Positions 7,265-16,893 are shown, numbered from the stretch's first letter. The stretch is DNA of 51,969 nt from Clostridiales bacterium (GCA_019418225.1 DYCF01000031.1:1-51969); one strand, 5' to 3'. Numbers and translations are program-made. Notes: generated from the sequence alone by a model not told the origin.

Positions 7265-9271
7265 ATGAAACGAAAACTTCTCACTAATGTTGCACACTCC
7301 ATTCAATCGCGGCTTATCTTAGTATGCTTAGGCCTATCACTTATTCCAATGTTTATCGTGAGTCTTTTTTATACGTTCATTTCTACTCATGCACTTAGTG
7401 ATACCAGTTCCAATTTAAGCACCGAGCTTGTTAATCAAGCTGCCTATAGTACGGATACGCTTTCTCAAAGTGTAGAAAACAATATTTCCAAGTTCGTAGT
7501 TACAAATCTTGTACAAAGTAACTTGCTCACAAGTTACAACTCTCAGAAGGTTCAAGAAAAATTATCTGCACATACCTCGATTCGCAATCAACTTATTTAT
7601 CTCGAAGAATTAGATTCTAGCATCCTAAGTTCCGCACTCCTTCTGCCTGATAATGTATTCGTTGGTTCCTGTGGCACCCTTTCTGAAAGCGAATTACTTG
7701 CACTACTTCCAACTGAAGTTTCAGATACCTTTACTTGGCTTAATGTGGCTACCTCTGACTCAAACTCTGTTTTAGTCACTCGCAAATACAAGGATCAGGC
7801 TAATGCGAATTGTTTTACCGTTGCTGCTATGGTAGATCTTACAACTATCACAACTAATTTTGATTCTATGCAGCTTTTACCTGACTCCCATTTATATTTA
7901 TTAGATGAAGTCGGGCAAACTATTTATACATCTGCCGATACTACGTCAGGTTTTGATTCCTCTCTCTGGAATAACTTTAAGAATGAGACAAGCTCTAACT
8001 CATTTACTGCCAATGGGAATCTGATTTCTTATGCACCACTTCACAATGGTTGGAAAATTGTTATTACTGTACCAACCACTTCTCTTGTCAGCGCACTTCG
8101 CAGTTCTCTGCCACTCTTTATTCTTTTGCTTAGCATAGTTGCCCTACTTGCTCTCTGGATTGCTCTCTGGTTCGCTAAACGCTTTTGCAAACCTATTAAA
8201 CAGCTTGCAAATCTTATGCGACAAGTAGAAGATGGCGACTTCACCGTAAAAATGCCCGAAAAAGGAAAAGATGAAATTAGTCAACTCTGTCATAGCTTTA
8301 ATAAAATGCTTCATCAAATAAGCCAGGTACTTACAAACACAAAAACAACTATTACTCAAACTTTAGATAGTAGCGAATTTCTAAGTCATTCTACTACTCG
8401 TTCTGTAGAAGCCATTAGTCAGCTTACTACCTCCATTACAAATATTGCAGAAGGTACAACTAATCAAGCTATTGATGCACAAAAAACCAATTCTCAAATG
8501 GCAACGCTTGCTACGAGCATCCAAATTGTCATTGATAAAACTACTTCTATTTTAGAAAATAATAAAGGTGTTGCATCTCTTATTGAAAATGGTATGCATA
8601 CTATGGAAAACCTTACAACTTCTATGAACACGGCCCTTGAAACTTCTACTCATATTGCTTCAAGTATGTCCGAACTCACCGCCCTTAATCAAACCATTGA
8701 AGAAGTCATGACCTTAGTTTCTAGTATTAGTGAGCAAACTAATCTTCTAGCGCTTAATGCAAGCATTGAAGCCGCCCGTGCTGGCGATGCTGGTCACGGT
8801 TTCGCTGTCGTTGCTAATGAAGTAAGGCGCTTAGCTGAAGCCTCTAAAAGTTCCGCTACCAATGTTCGTGAAATCTTAAATAATATTGAGGTTAAAATGA
8901 ATAAAACTACCAAGCTTGCTCAAAACTCACAAAGTATTTTTACAGAACAAGCCCAAATTGTCACAGAAACAAGTTCAATCCTCTTCAAAATCATTGATAT
9001 TCTAAAAAATATGAATCAAGAATTAGACGATGTGACTTCTCATACTAAAGAGATGAACGTCCTTAAAGAAACTATGGTTGAACAAATCAATAACATTTCT
9101 ACCATTACCCAAGAATCTGCTGCTTGCACAGAAGAAGTCAATAGTTTAAGCCAAGAACAACATAGTATCATGCTAGAACTTAGCAATCTTTCTGCCTCAC
9201 TTAAAGAAAATATGGAATCACTCGATCATGCTGTTTCCATCTTCAAAGTCCAGCAAGATGAAGCTATATAG
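7265..9271 (+). CDS. Methyl-accepting chemotaxis protein with extracellular sensor
   Basis: Transmembrane chemoreceptor of 668 residues. A transmembrane helix at about 17-38, an extracellular ligand-binding region to about 275 (probably Cache-like), a second helix at about 278-301, a HAMP domain to about 355 and a long coiled-coil signalling domain follow in order. The hairpin tip, near residues 487-535, reads SEQTNLLALNASIEAARAG and then GHGFAVVANEVRRLAE, which is the contact region for CheA and CheW. The ligand cannot be inferred. The gene is monocistronic between terminators. AAAGGAGG precedes the start. Unlike the receptor at 11119 it has no visible sigma-D promoter. Confidence 0.95.
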   Translation: MKRKLLTNVAHSIQSRLILVCLGLSLIPMFIVSLFYTFISTHALSDTSSNLSTELVNQAAYSTDTLSQSVENNISKFVVTNLVQSNLLTSYNSQKVQEKLSAHTSIRNQLIYLEELDSSILSSALLLPDNVFVGSCGTLSESELLALLPTEVSDTFTWLNVATSDSNSVLVTRKYKDQANANCFTVAAMVDLTTITTNFDSMQLLPDSHLYLLDEVGQTIYTSADTTSGFDSSLWNNFKNETSSNSFTANGNLISYAPLHNGWKIVITVPTTSLVSALRSSLPLFILLLSIVALLALWIALWFAKRFCKPIKQLANLMRQVEDGDFTVKMPEKGKDEISQLCHSFNKMLHQISQVLTNTKTTITQTLDSSEFLSHSTTRSVEAISQLTTSITNIAEGTTNQAIDAQKTNSQMATLATSIQIVIDKTTSILENNKGVASLIENGMHTMENLTTSMNTALETSTHIASSMSELTALNQTIEEVMTLVSSISEQTNLLALNASIEAARAGDAGHGFAVVANEVRRLAEASKSSATNVREILNNIEVKMNKTTKLAQNSQSIFTEQAQIVTETSSILFKIIDILKNMNQELDDVTSHTKEMNVLKETMVEQINNISTITQESAACTEEVNSLSQEQHSIMLELSNLSASLKENMESLDHAVSIFKVQQDEAI

Positions 9272-9330
9272 CTATATCATGAAACATTCAACTAGTCATC
9301 TTACCTAAGAAAATAGAACTTTCCTGCCAT

Positions 9331-9370
9331 AAAAAAAGCGGTATTACTCACTTGAGCAATACCGCTTTTT
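9331..9370. terminator. Bidirectional terminator
   Basis: AAAAAGCGGTATT and AATACCGCTTTTT form a 13-bp stem with A- and T-runs on both sides. It sits between the converging chemoreceptor (7265) and the kinase-like gene (ending at 9481). Confidence 0.88.
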
Positions 9371-9480
9371 ATTATGGCTTATAACTACCTATTATATTTC
9401 ATTCATTTCTATCCCTTTTCAAAATAACTCATTAACCTTTTACTTTTCTTTTTATGTTTGTAAAAAGATACATCAACGGC

Positions 9481-10131
9481 TTATTTCGCAGCCTCCCTAC
9501 CTCTTTGGGCAGCTTGATACGTTTGAATAAAGCCCTTAATAAATTCTGCAGTAGCATCTATACCAAGTACACTGCTATCTACAGATAGTTCGTAGAGCTG
9601 TGTCTGTCCCCATTTATTCCCTGTATAATAATTGTAATAAGTTCCACGTTTTTTATCTATTTTGTTAATTTTCTGCTCTGCCTTTTCTGCCGGGAGATTA
9701 TACTGTGTAATGGCATGCTCTATCCTTGTTTTTAGTGGTGCATGAATGAATATATTAATGCAGTTTTTGTAATCTCTTAAAATATAATCTGCACAACGGC
9801 CTACTATAACACAACTTTCTTTAGCAGCTATTTCCTTAATAATATCAGATTCTAATATGAAAAGTTTATCATTAATAGGTAAGTCCAATAATGGTGACAT
9901 ATGATTACCAATCATATAGGTTCCTGAAACAATAGAGTATAGCAAACTGCTTGCTGCTGTTTCATCTATTTTTTCAAAGACCTCTTTACTCATTCCACTT
10001 TCTTTGGCTGCCATATCTATTAATTCTTTATCATAAAACTTGATTCCTAGTGTTTCAGCAAGCTTTCTACCGATTTCTCTTCCGCCACTGCCATATTCTC
10101 TTCCGATTGTGATCACTAAATTCTCTGCCAT
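9481..10131 (-). CDS. Cytidylate kinase-like family protein
   Basis: 216 residues. The N-terminus has a P-loop of the cytidylate kinase-like family, ITIGREYGSGGREIGRKL, followed by FYDKELIDMAAKESG. Later CVIVGRCADYIL and INIFIHAPLKTRIEHA match the lid and core strands of this family. It is distinct from the canonical Cmk and its physiological substrate is not established. I start at MAENLVITIG because AGGGAGGGG precedes it; the longer frame (16 more codons) is unlikely. It is co-directional with the TenI-like gene upstream, separated by an AT-rich gap of 185 bp. Confidence 0.85.
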   Translation of the reverse strand: MAENLVITIGREYGSGGREIGRKLAETLGIKFYDKELIDMAAKESGMSKEVFEKIDETAASSLLYSIVSGTYMIGNHMSPLLDLPINDKLFILESDIIKEIAAKESCVIVGRCADYILRDYKNCINIFIHAPLKTRIEHAITQYNLPAEKAEQKINKIDKKRGTYYNYYTGNKWGQTQLYELSVDSSVLGIDATAEFIKGFIQTYQAAQRGREAAK

Positions 10132-10316
10132 ATAAACCCCTCCCTTGGTAGTGCCTTCATTATATGATACAGAAACCACTTATTATACAATTTTTATTTT
10201 ATTTCTCAAAAATAATTAGTTATTTTATATAATAATTATACTACACTAATTTATATTATTCAATTTACTTCGAACAAGTTACTCCTAAATATAGATTTCA
10301 CATTTATAAATTTTAG

Positions 10317-10928
10317 TTATTCATAGTTGTTTTCTCTGATTCTTAAATTTTTTACTTTATTGCCCATATCCATCAGGTATGACATCACCGCAACATGATT
10401 AATTCCTGACGCATAAAGTACTTGTACATTTTCTGCAGTAATTCCGCCTAATGCTACAAGAGGTGTTTTAACCTCACCTTGCACCTTCTTAAACCAACTT
10501 ACCCCCTTTCCTTCTACAGGTTTACACGAGGGATGAAATACTGGACTTAAAAACATGTAATCTACACAGCCATCTGCCATTTTTGCTTCCACTTCTCCAT
10601 GAATTGATAAACCAATCAACTTATTTTTTTGCCATGCTTCAAGTACTTCTTTTTGCTCTTTTTTATATTTTTCCCATAACATATATGGGAAATGAACGCC
10701 ATCTGCATCTAGTTCCTGTGCCAATTCTAATTGGCTATGTATTAATATTTTTGTTTTCACATCTGCATGGGCTTTTTTATACTTCATTAACTGCCTTACT
10801 AATTGTACATCAAAATATCCTTTGTCCCTTACAATAATACAATCCACACCTTCCTCCATTCGCCTTATCATACATTCAAGCCATACTTTTTCATTTAAAC
10901 CTTTTCTGTCTGTTACAAAGTAAATCAT
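10317..10928 (-). CDS. ThiE/TenI-like thiamine phosphate synthase family protein
   Basis: TIM-barrel protein of 203 residues. IIVRDKGY near residue 31, DADGVHFPY near 74, IGLSIHG, and YMFLSPVFHPSCKP followed by LVALGGIT match the ThiE/TenI superfamily. The usual ThiE pattern GVHLGQ is replaced by GVHFPY, so it may be a TenI-type protein, or a diverged ThiE, rather than a standard thiamine phosphate synthase. No TPP riboswitch was seen upstream and no other thiamine gene is nearby. GGGAGG precedes the start. Confidence 0.8.
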   Translation of the reverse strand: MIYFVTDRKGLNEKVWLECMIRRMEEGVDCIIVRDKGYFDVQLVRQLMKYKKAHADVKTKILIHSQLELAQELDADGVHFPYMLWEKYKKEQKEVLEAWQKNKLIGLSIHGEVEAKMADGCVDYMFLSPVFHPSCKPVEGKGVSWFKKVQGEVKTPLVALGGITAENVQVLYASGINHVAVMSYLMDMGNKVKNLRIRENNYE

Positions 10929-11046
10929 ATCTGCCTCCCTACGTTTATAGTTTACAATTTTTAGATTATTTCTTTATATTATAACTTAATTCAGATTTTA
11001 TTTTTTAGTATATCTTTAATCTTTTAAAAGAAACTAAGTTTACATA

Positions 11047-11074
11047 TAAAGTTTCCCTTTGGATATACCGATAA
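11047..11074 (+). promoter_or_regulatory. Sigma-D (FliA-type) promoter of the chemoreceptor at 11119
   Basis: TAAA (11047-11050), 16 bp, then ACCGATAA (11067-11074); TAAAGTTT is present in full. This closely matches the flagellar sigma factor consensus and sits 45 bp before the GTG start. Confidence 0.8.
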
Positions 11075-11118
11075 AAACTACATACTTGAAAATTTTTACA
11101 TTATAAGGAGGTTTTATT

Positions 11119-12639
11119 GTGTCTACACACTCAATGTTAGAAAAAAACAAGTTAGAATCAGATGCACTTTTATTTCGTGTTTTAAATATTGGTATGGTTT
11201 TAACTATTTTAAATGCTATTTCTATCTTCATTAACCGTCATAATCTTGGTTTTAGGTTGAATGATTATTTAGGATTACTAAGTACTGCTTGGGTTTTAAT
11301 TCCTATTCTCTATTATAAATACTCTACAACAAGAAAACACTTTGTTCCAATTAGTCTCATTTCTTTAGAAATTTTAAGTTGTACTTTATACTTAGCCGCT
11401 TGGCTTAATGCGACTTTAATTTGGGTTATTACACTTTTAATAGCTGGTCTGTATTTCGATACAAGTCTTGTAAAGAAAATTCTTGTTATTAAAATCCCTT
11501 TATTTGTGCTTGCCACTTTCCTTATTCCTGTAATCAATGAACCTGGCTATGGCATGGAAGCAAATATGGTTGAGTCTGCTTACACATCTGTTTATTACAT
11601 TCTTCAACTTCTTGCTGTTGGCATCCTATTCTATAAAATGACTCAAAAATTCAACAACATCTTTTTAACATCTGTTTCACAAAGTGATGATATTGAAACA
11701 TTACTTAAAGAAAACATAAAAAAATCTACAGATATTAATAATGCTTTAGAAGAGCTTTATGAACGCATAACTCATGGTAATAATGCTATTTCAACAATTA
11801 ATGCTACAAGTGTTTCTGTCAGCTTAGATTCTGAAAATATGTCTGAGAAGGTTCTAAATAGTAGCCGTGCTGCTGATAATATGCTCATAAGCGTTAAAGC
11901 TACTACTGAAAACTCCAAAGAATTAACTTCTGTAACAGAAGAAATTGGAAAAATTGCTTTAACTAATCAAGAAAATATCACTAATTTGGTAGAAAAGATT
12001 CAAGAAATCAATACCTCTAGCAGCAAATCAAAATCTCTTTTCAATACTTTATTACATAGTACGGCCGAAATCTCATCTGCCTTAAAAATCATCAATGATG
12101 TATGTGAACAAACAAATCTTATTGCCCTTAATGCTTCTATCGAAGCTGCACGTGCAGGGGAAGCCGGAAAAGGTTTCGTAGTAGTCGCCTCAGAAATCAA
12201 AAAGCTTGCTGAACAATCTAATCAATCTGCTGATTATATCAATACAATTTTGCATAATGTCAATACAATTTTGCATAATGTCAATACAAATACAGATGAT
12301 TCCCTAAATGCTATTAATGAAACTGAAATCATTGTTCAGGATAATCTCAAATTACTTACACATGTACAAAAAGATTTTGATAAAATGTTTAAACTTCAAA
12401 ATGATATGATTCAAAAAATCATTGATTCTCAAACACTCATTTCGCATTTAGAAAATGAAATTAATCTTGTAAAAACATCAACTCATGAAGCACACACTGG
12501 CAGCTTGGAAACCTGTTCTAATATGGGACATATTACAGCTTCTTTAGAAGAACTTACTGCTTCCTTCCAAGACATCCTAGTTTATGCTGAAATGGTAAAG
12601 GCAAATTCAGATGAACTTATTAAATTACAAGATAAATAA
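11119..12639 (+). CDS. Methyl-accepting chemotaxis protein with multi-helix membrane domain
   Basis: Chemoreceptor of 506 residues with a GTG start behind AAGGAGG. The first 190 residues hold about six hydrophobic helices and no extracellular ligand domain, so it may sense a membrane or internal signal. No HAMP domain is evident. The signalling domain follows, with the tip near residues 330-375 (CEQTNLIALNASIEAARAG, then GKGFVVVASEIKKLAEQS). Just after the tip a 7-residue unit, NTILHNV, is repeated twice, encoded by an exact 21-bp tandem duplication. A sigma-D promoter precedes it and a strong terminator follows, so it is its own transcription unit. Confidence 0.94.
   Translation: MSTHSMLEKNKLESDALLFRVLNIGMVLTILNAISIFINRHNLGFRLNDYLGLLSTAWVLIPILYYKYSTTRKHFVPISLISLEILSCTLYLAAWLNATLIWVITLLIAGLYFDTSLVKKILVIKIPLFVLATFLIPVINEPGYGMEANMVESAYTSVYYILQLLAVGILFYKMTQKFNNIFLTSVSQSDDIETLLKENIKKSTDINNALEELYERITHGNNAISTINATSVSVSLDSENMSEKVLNSSRAADNMLISVKATTENSKELTSVTEEIGKIALTNQENITNLVEKIQEINTSSSKSKSLFNTLLHSTAEISSALKIINDVCEQTNLIALNASIEAARAGEAGKGFVVVASEIKKLAEQSNQSADYINTILHNVNTILHNVNTNTDDSLNAINETEIIVQDNLKLLTHVQKDFDKMFKLQNDMIQKIIDSQTLISHLENEINLVKTSTHEAHTGSLETCSNMGHITASLEELTASFQDILVYAEMVKANSDELIKLQDK
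12241..12282 (+). repeat. Exact 21-bp tandem duplication within the chemoreceptor gene
   Basis: Positions 12241-12261 and 12262-12282 are identical (AATACAATTTTGCATAATGT plus C). The duplication stays in frame and adds one heptad to the descending arm of the signalling hairpin. Confidence 0.95.
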
Positions 12640-12657
12640 GTTAAATATCGAGTATCC

Positions 12658-12703
12658 AAAAAGAGGTACGCAAAATTATTTACAATTTTGCGTACCTCTT
12701 TTT
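12658..12703. terminator. Bidirectional terminator, 20-bp perfect stem
   Basis: The two arms 12658-12677 and 12684-12703 are perfectly complementary, with A- and T-runs at the ends. It serves the converging chemoreceptor gene and the pst-phoU operon. Confidence 0.93.
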
Positions 12704-12739
12704 CTTATAAGTCAAAAACTCAGCTGCTCTATTTTGCAA

Positions 12740-13417
12740 CTATTCTTTAATTTGTTCATGAATAATATACTTTCCTGTTAAGCTATAATAGGTCCATTCA
12801 GCAATATTCGTTACATGGTCTGCTATTCTTTCTAGATATTTAATAATCATCATATAATGCATACCATTTTCGATAAATGAACTATCACGTTTCATTTCTT
12901 CAGTAAGCTCCTGCCATACCTTCCAGAAGTATTCGTCCATTTTATCATCTGCTTTGCAAATGGCTTTTATAGTTTCTACATCCTTACTTACAAAACTATC
13001 TAGTGCATTTTTAAGCATATCTCTAGCAGTTACTGCCATACGTTCAATATGGCGATGGTAGTTCACTTCTTTGCTCCACTCCTTATCATTAAGCTTAATG
13101 CTATACTGACAAATATCACTGCATTGATCTGCAATTCTCTCAATATCCGTTACGATTTTTACAACTGAAAGAATAAATCGGAGATCACTGGCAATAGGCT
13201 GTTGCTGTGCAATAAGTGAAGCACATTCTTTTTCAATTTCAAGTTGCTTAAGGTCTACGATATCATCTTGTTTAATGGTTACTTTAGCGAGTTCATCATC
13301 GGCAGTTTTAAGCACTTTAATTGTTTGATCAATCAGATTTTCTGCAGCCTGCCCCATTTCAATAATACTTGTATTTAAATCATTTAATTTATGTTCATAT
13401 ACTTTTCTAGGTGCCAC
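12740..13417 (-). CDS. phoU: Phosphate signalling protein PhoU
   Basis: Cytoplasmic modulator of the Pst transporter and the PhoR kinase; 225 residues, normal length. Two repeated three-helix bundles are visible, each with an ERIADxxxxIxE-type motif (TDIERIADQCSDICQ near 110 and YLERIADHVTNIAEW near 200) that binds metal ions in the family. I place the start at a GTG (VAPRKVYEHKLND) preceded by AGAGGAGG. The frame is open 30 codons further up but that would overlap the end of pstB. It is the last gene of pstS-pstC-pstA-pstB-phoU. Confidence 0.95.
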   Translation of the reverse strand: MAPRKVYEHKLNDLNTSIIEMGQAAENLIDQTIKVLKTADDELAKVTIKQDDIVDLKQLEIEKECASLIAQQQPIASDLRFILSVVKIVTDIERIADQCSDICQYSIKLNDKEWSKEVNYHRHIERMAVTARDMLKNALDSFVSKDVETIKAICKADDKMDEYFWKVWQELTEEMKRDSSFIENGMHYMMIIKYLERIADHVTNIAEWTYYSLTGKYIIHEQIKE

Positions 13418-13433
13418 TTTTTGTCTCCTCCTC

Positions 13434-14183
13434 TTAACCGAATCTTCCTGTGATATAGTCCTCTGTTTTCTTCTGTCCTGGCATATTAAATATTTTTTCT
13501 GTGTCATCTACTTCAATAAGTTCTCCTAATAAGAAGAATGCTGTACGATCCGAGATTCTAGCTGCTTGTTGCATATTATGTGTTACGATAACAATAGTGT
13601 ATTGTGATTTTAGTTCATTAATAAGGTCTTCTACTTTAGATGTTGAAATTGGGTCAAGTGCTGATGTTGGTTCATCCATAAGTAAAATCTCAGGCTTCAT
13701 TGCAATAGCTCTTGCAATACAAATTCTTTGTTGTTGCCCACCTGATAAACCTAATGCATTTTTACGAAGTTTATCTTTCACTTCCTCCCAAATTGCTGCC
13801 TTTTTTAAACTGTCTTCTACAATAGCATCAAGTTCTGCTTTATTTTTTATGCCTTGCATACGTGGTCCATAAGCAATGTTATCATAGATGCTCATTGGAA
13901 ATGGATTTGGTTTTTGGAATACCATTCCTACCTTTTTACGAAGTTCAATCGTATCCATATTAAATATTTCTTGACCTTTAAACTTAATAGAACCCTCTAC
14001 TCTTGGCGCTTCTGCTAAATCACACATTCTATTAAAGATGCGAAGAAGCGTTGACTTCCCACAACCAGATGGTCCAATGAAGGCAAGTACTTCATGCTCT
14101 TTAATATCTAAGTTTATATTTTTAACTGCCTTAAAGTCGCCATAATAGAATGAAAGGTCTTTAATGCTCATTATTGTATTCAT
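13434..14183 (-). CDS. pstB: Phosphate ABC transporter ATPase PstB
   Basis: ATPase that powers phosphate import through PstCA; 249 residues, family length. Walker A is GPSGCGKST near residue 33, the signature LGLSGGQQQRICIARAIA near 140-160, and Walker B ILLMDEPTSALDP follows, with the H-loop in IVIVTHNMQQAAR. The ribosome site AAAAGGAG is clear. It lies 18 bp after pstA and 16 bp before phoU. Confidence 0.98.
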   Translation of the reverse strand: MNTIMSIKDLSFYYGDFKAVKNINLDIKEHEVLAFIGPSGCGKSTLLRIFNRMCDLAEAPRVEGSIKFKGQEIFNMDTIELRKKVGMVFQKPNPFPMSIYDNIAYGPRMQGIKNKAELDAIVEDSLKKAAIWEEVKDKLRKNALGLSGGQQQRICIARAIAMKPEILLMDEPTSALDPISTSKVEDLINELKSQYTIVIVTHNMQQAARISDRTAFFLLGELIEVDDTEKIFNMPGQKKTEDYITGRFG

Positions 14184-14201
14184 AGTATGTTTCTCCTTTT
14201 A

Positions 14202-14990
14202 TTATTTGACTTTACGTAACTTGTGACCAATAAAGTAAGTGAGTAAGTTGAGTAAAAGAATTATTACAAGAAGCACTACGGCTGTTCCATAAGCTTCATC
14301 AAAAGAAATACCCTCTTTTGCTAAAAGATAAAGATGTACTGCAAGTGTTCGCCCTGAATCCATTGGTGTTGCAGGCATTTTAAACATTGTTCCTGCTGTT
14401 AAATAAATAGCTGCTGTTTCCCCTACTATTCTCCCTGTACCAAGTACTATTCCTGTTAGGATTCCTGGAAGTGCGCTTGGAAGGACAACTTTCATAATCG
14501 TTGCAAACTGACTTGCACCTAATGCAAGAGAACCTTCTCTTAAAGCTACTGGTACTGTTTTAAGTGCTTCTTCTGTTGTTTTTACTATCGTTGGAAGTAC
14601 CATAAGTGATACAGTTAATGCTCCAGATAATATTGATATGCCAAGTTTGCATTGTGTCAGGAAGAATGCCATACCAAAGAGTCCAAAGAGAATAGATGGT
14701 ATTGCTGCTAACGTTTCTGTTGCAAAACGAATAATTTTTACAAAACGGCCTTTATTGGCATATTCATTTAAATAAATAGCTGCTCCAATACCAATAGGTG
14801 CAGAAATAAGAAGTCCAATAGCTACCATATAAAGCGTTGAGACAATAGGTGGGATAAGCTCCTCTAATTTAATGTGTGTAATTCCTTTTGCAAAAATATA
14901 TCCGATAATCCAAATAAGCATTAAAATTGTTATGGAAGAGATGGCTATGAGGCCACATTTAACTATATTATCTTTATGTTTTATTTGCAT
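14202..14990 (-). CDS. pstA: Phosphate ABC transporter permease PstA
   Basis: Inner-membrane permease subunit; 262 residues with about six transmembrane helices. The EAA-type loop contacting PstB is visible as TVPVALREGSLALGASQF, followed by LPGILTGIVLGTGRIVGETA. Its start overlaps the end of pstC by 10 bp, which indicates translational coupling, and AAAGGAGAG lies within the pstC tail. Confidence 0.96.
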   Translation of the reverse strand: MQIKHKDNIVKCGLIAISSITILMLIWIIGYIFAKGITHIKLEELIPPIVSTLYMVAIGLLISAPIGIGAAIYLNEYANKGRFVKIIRFATETLAAIPSILFGLFGMAFFLTQCKLGISILSGALTVSLMVLPTIVKTTEEALKTVPVALREGSLALGASQFATIMKVVLPSALPGILTGIVLGTGRIVGETAAIYLTAGTMFKMPATPMDSGRTLAVHLYLLAKEGISFDEAYGTAVVLLVIILLLNLLTYFIGHKLRKVK

Positions 14991-15844
14991 AGCCCTGCTC
15001 TCCTTTCTGATCTTTTAATAAGCTGAGTTAGGATTAAATTAATGCCAATGATGAGTACGAAAAGTACCATACCTGTTGCAAAAAGTGCTTGTTGGTGTAT
15101 GCCTGTTGCATATCCCATTTCCAGGGCAATATTCGCAGTAAGTGTTCGAACTGGGTCCATTAAGCTTTGTGGAAGTCTTACTGAGTTACCAGCTACTAGA
15201 ATAACTGCCATCGTTTCGCCAAGTGCTCGCCCTACACCAAGTACAACTCCTGCGGCAATCCCAGACTTAGCTGCACCTAATTGTACCTTAAAAATATATT
15301 GGTATTTAGATGCACCAAGTCCAAGTGCTCCCTCTTTATATTCATTAGGCACTGCTCTTAAGCTTACTTCTGTCATTCTAATAATGGTTGGCAAAATCAT
15401 AATGGCAAGGATAATAATTGCTGCAAGTAAACTACTTCCTCCGCCAATACCACCAAACAAATCATTTAAAATAGGTACAATGACCATCAGACCAAAGAAG
15501 CCATAAATAACTGATGGAATACCAGCTAATAAGTCAATTGCTGCTGAAAAAACCGCTGCAACTTTTCTAGGAAGTATTTCCACAAGCACAATAGCTGTAC
15601 TTACACCAACTGTTACACCTATTAAGGTTGCACCTAATGTTGCAATGATACTTGTTACTAACATTGGATAGATTCCAAAAATCTCTCCAGATGGATTCCA
15701 CTTTCTACCAAGAAGGAAATCTACAAGGCTTGTGTGGCTAAAAAATGGAATTCCACCAGCAATAATGTACACTGCCATAAAACCAACAGCTAAAATCATA
15801 ATTGCTGCACATAACCAAAACACCTTTTTCATTAATTTATCCAT
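14981..15844 (-). CDS. pstC: Phosphate ABC transporter permease PstC
   Basis: Partner permease to PstA; 287 residues with about six membrane helices. The first helix is at about residues 8-30. ILPTIIRMTEVSLRAVPNEY and GALGLGASKYQYIFKVQL form the EAA loop region, followed by GVVLGVGRALGETMAV. AGAGGG precedes the ATG. It lies 57 bp downstream of pstS and overlaps pstA. Confidence 0.96.
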   Translation of the reverse strand: MDKLMKKVFWLCAAIMILAVGFMAVYIIAGGIPFFSHTSLVDFLLGRKWNPSGEIFGIYPMLVTSIIATLGATLIGVTVGVSTAIVLVEILPRKVAAVFSAAIDLLAGIPSVIYGFFGLMVIVPILNDLFGGIGGGSSLLAAIIILAIMILPTIIRMTEVSLRAVPNEYKEGALGLGASKYQYIFKVQLGAAKSGIAAGVVLGVGRALGETMAVILVAGNSVRLPQSLMDPVRTLTANIALEMGYATGIHQQALFATGMVLFVLIIGINLILTQLIKRSERRAGLCK

Positions 15845-15901
15845 ACGCTATCCCTCTACTCAGATTTTTAATCTGTTAAATTTTAATTTTCTCTCTCAGC
15901 C

Positions 15902-16726
15902 TTAATCTAAAATTGAGATATATTTTTCTGCTATAATTTCTTGTCCTTCAGTCCCTACTATAAAGTTTAGGAAATCTGTTGTATTTTCATTTGTACTTTC
16001 TTTTGTAAGTAAAAGTAATGGTCTAGAAATTTTGTATTCTCCTGATTTTACTGTTTCTGCACTTGGTACCACGCCATCAATACTTAAGCCTTTTACTGTA
16101 TCATTCATATAGCCTAATGAAATATAACCAATTGCAGCTTCTTTACTTGCTACTGTTGCCATGATAGAACCTGTTCCTTCACTTACTAAAGCTGTATCTG
16201 TAATAGTGGAAGCTTTGTCAGCATCTTGTAATCCAACAATTTCTTCGAGTGCACTTCTTGTACCTGAACCAGCTTCTCTTGTAACTACAATAATATCTTG
16301 ATTAATGCCGCCAACTTGGCTCCAGTTTGTAATTTTGCCTTCATAAATATCTTTCACTTGCTCTAATGTTAAATCTGATATACCGTTTGCTGGATTTACT
16401 ACAATCGCAATGCCATCGTGAGCAATTACTGTTTCTTTAAGCCCTAAGCTTTGTTCTGAATCACTGAGTTCACGTGAAGACATCCCTACATCTGCTGTGC
16501 CATCTGATACCGCTTTAATACCTGCTGATGAACCATTTCCTTGTACTTCAATTTCTACTTCTGGTTTCACTTCTTTATATTTTTCTCCAAGCTTTTCCAT
16601 TGGTTCCGCTACTGTTGTTGATCCGACTACTGAAACCTTTTGACTAGATGATGAACTACCACACCCTGTAAATGCCATTGTTCCTAATGTTAATACTGTA
16701 AGCCCTAATAATAATTTCTTTTTCAT
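15902..16726 (-). CDS. pstS: Phosphate-binding lipoprotein PstS (first copy)
   Basis: Extracellular phosphate receptor for PstCAB; 274 residues. A lipoprotein signal MKKKLLLGLTVLTLGTMAFT ends at Cys22 (FTGC). VSVVGSTTVAEPMEKLGEKY, GNGSSAGIKAVSDGTADVGM, SRELSDSE and TREAGSGTRSALEEIVG form the phosphate-binding loops typical of the family. I start at MKKK because TAGGAGG precedes it; the frame runs 78 codons further up but with no family match. It heads the pst operon. A direct repeat at 16877-16893 is a likely PhoP site. The protein is very similar to the second PstS at 17371. Confidence 0.96.
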   Translation of the reverse strand: MKKKLLLGLTVLTLGTMAFTGCGSSSSSQKVSVVGSTTVAEPMEKLGEKYKEVKPEVEIEVQGNGSSAGIKAVSDGTADVGMSSRELSDSEQSLGLKETVIAHDGIAIVVNPANGISDLTLEQVKDIYEGKITNWSQVGGINQDIIVVTREAGSGTRSALEEIVGLQDADKASTITDTALVSEGTGSIMATVASKEAAIGYISLGYMNDTVKGLSIDGVVPSAETVKSGEYKISRPLLLLTKESTNENTTDFLNFIVGTEGQEIIAEKYISILD

Positions 16727-16876
16727 TTTATATCCTCCTAATAGATGCTGTGCATCACTGTCCGTTATTTTGTCTATTGTCATATAAATCCAGTTTGTGT
16801 GACGACTGGGTTTTATTCTTTTTTCTTTATTACACGGTAATAATAACTCAGTTATGTTCAGCTTTTGTTGGGGGAA

Positions 16877-16893
16877 TGTTAAATTGATGTTAA
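16877..16893 (-). promoter_or_regulatory. Pho-box-like direct repeat upstream of pstS
   Basis: On the minus strand TTTAACAT occurs twice with an 11-bp period (TTTAACATCAATTTAACAT, about 16895-16877). The core TTAACA repeats with a 5-bp spacer resemble Bacillus-type PhoP boxes. It lies about 150 bp upstream of the pstS start. The -35 and -10 positions are not clear. Confidence 0.65.

Noticed and set aside
10929..11046. TPP riboswitch before the ThiE/TenI-like gene
   Set aside because: The conserved CTGAGA and related motifs are absent in the minus-strand leader.
15042..15506. Long plus-strand reading frame opposite pstC
   Set aside because: It is the antisense shadow of a well-supported membrane protein, without its own ribosome site.
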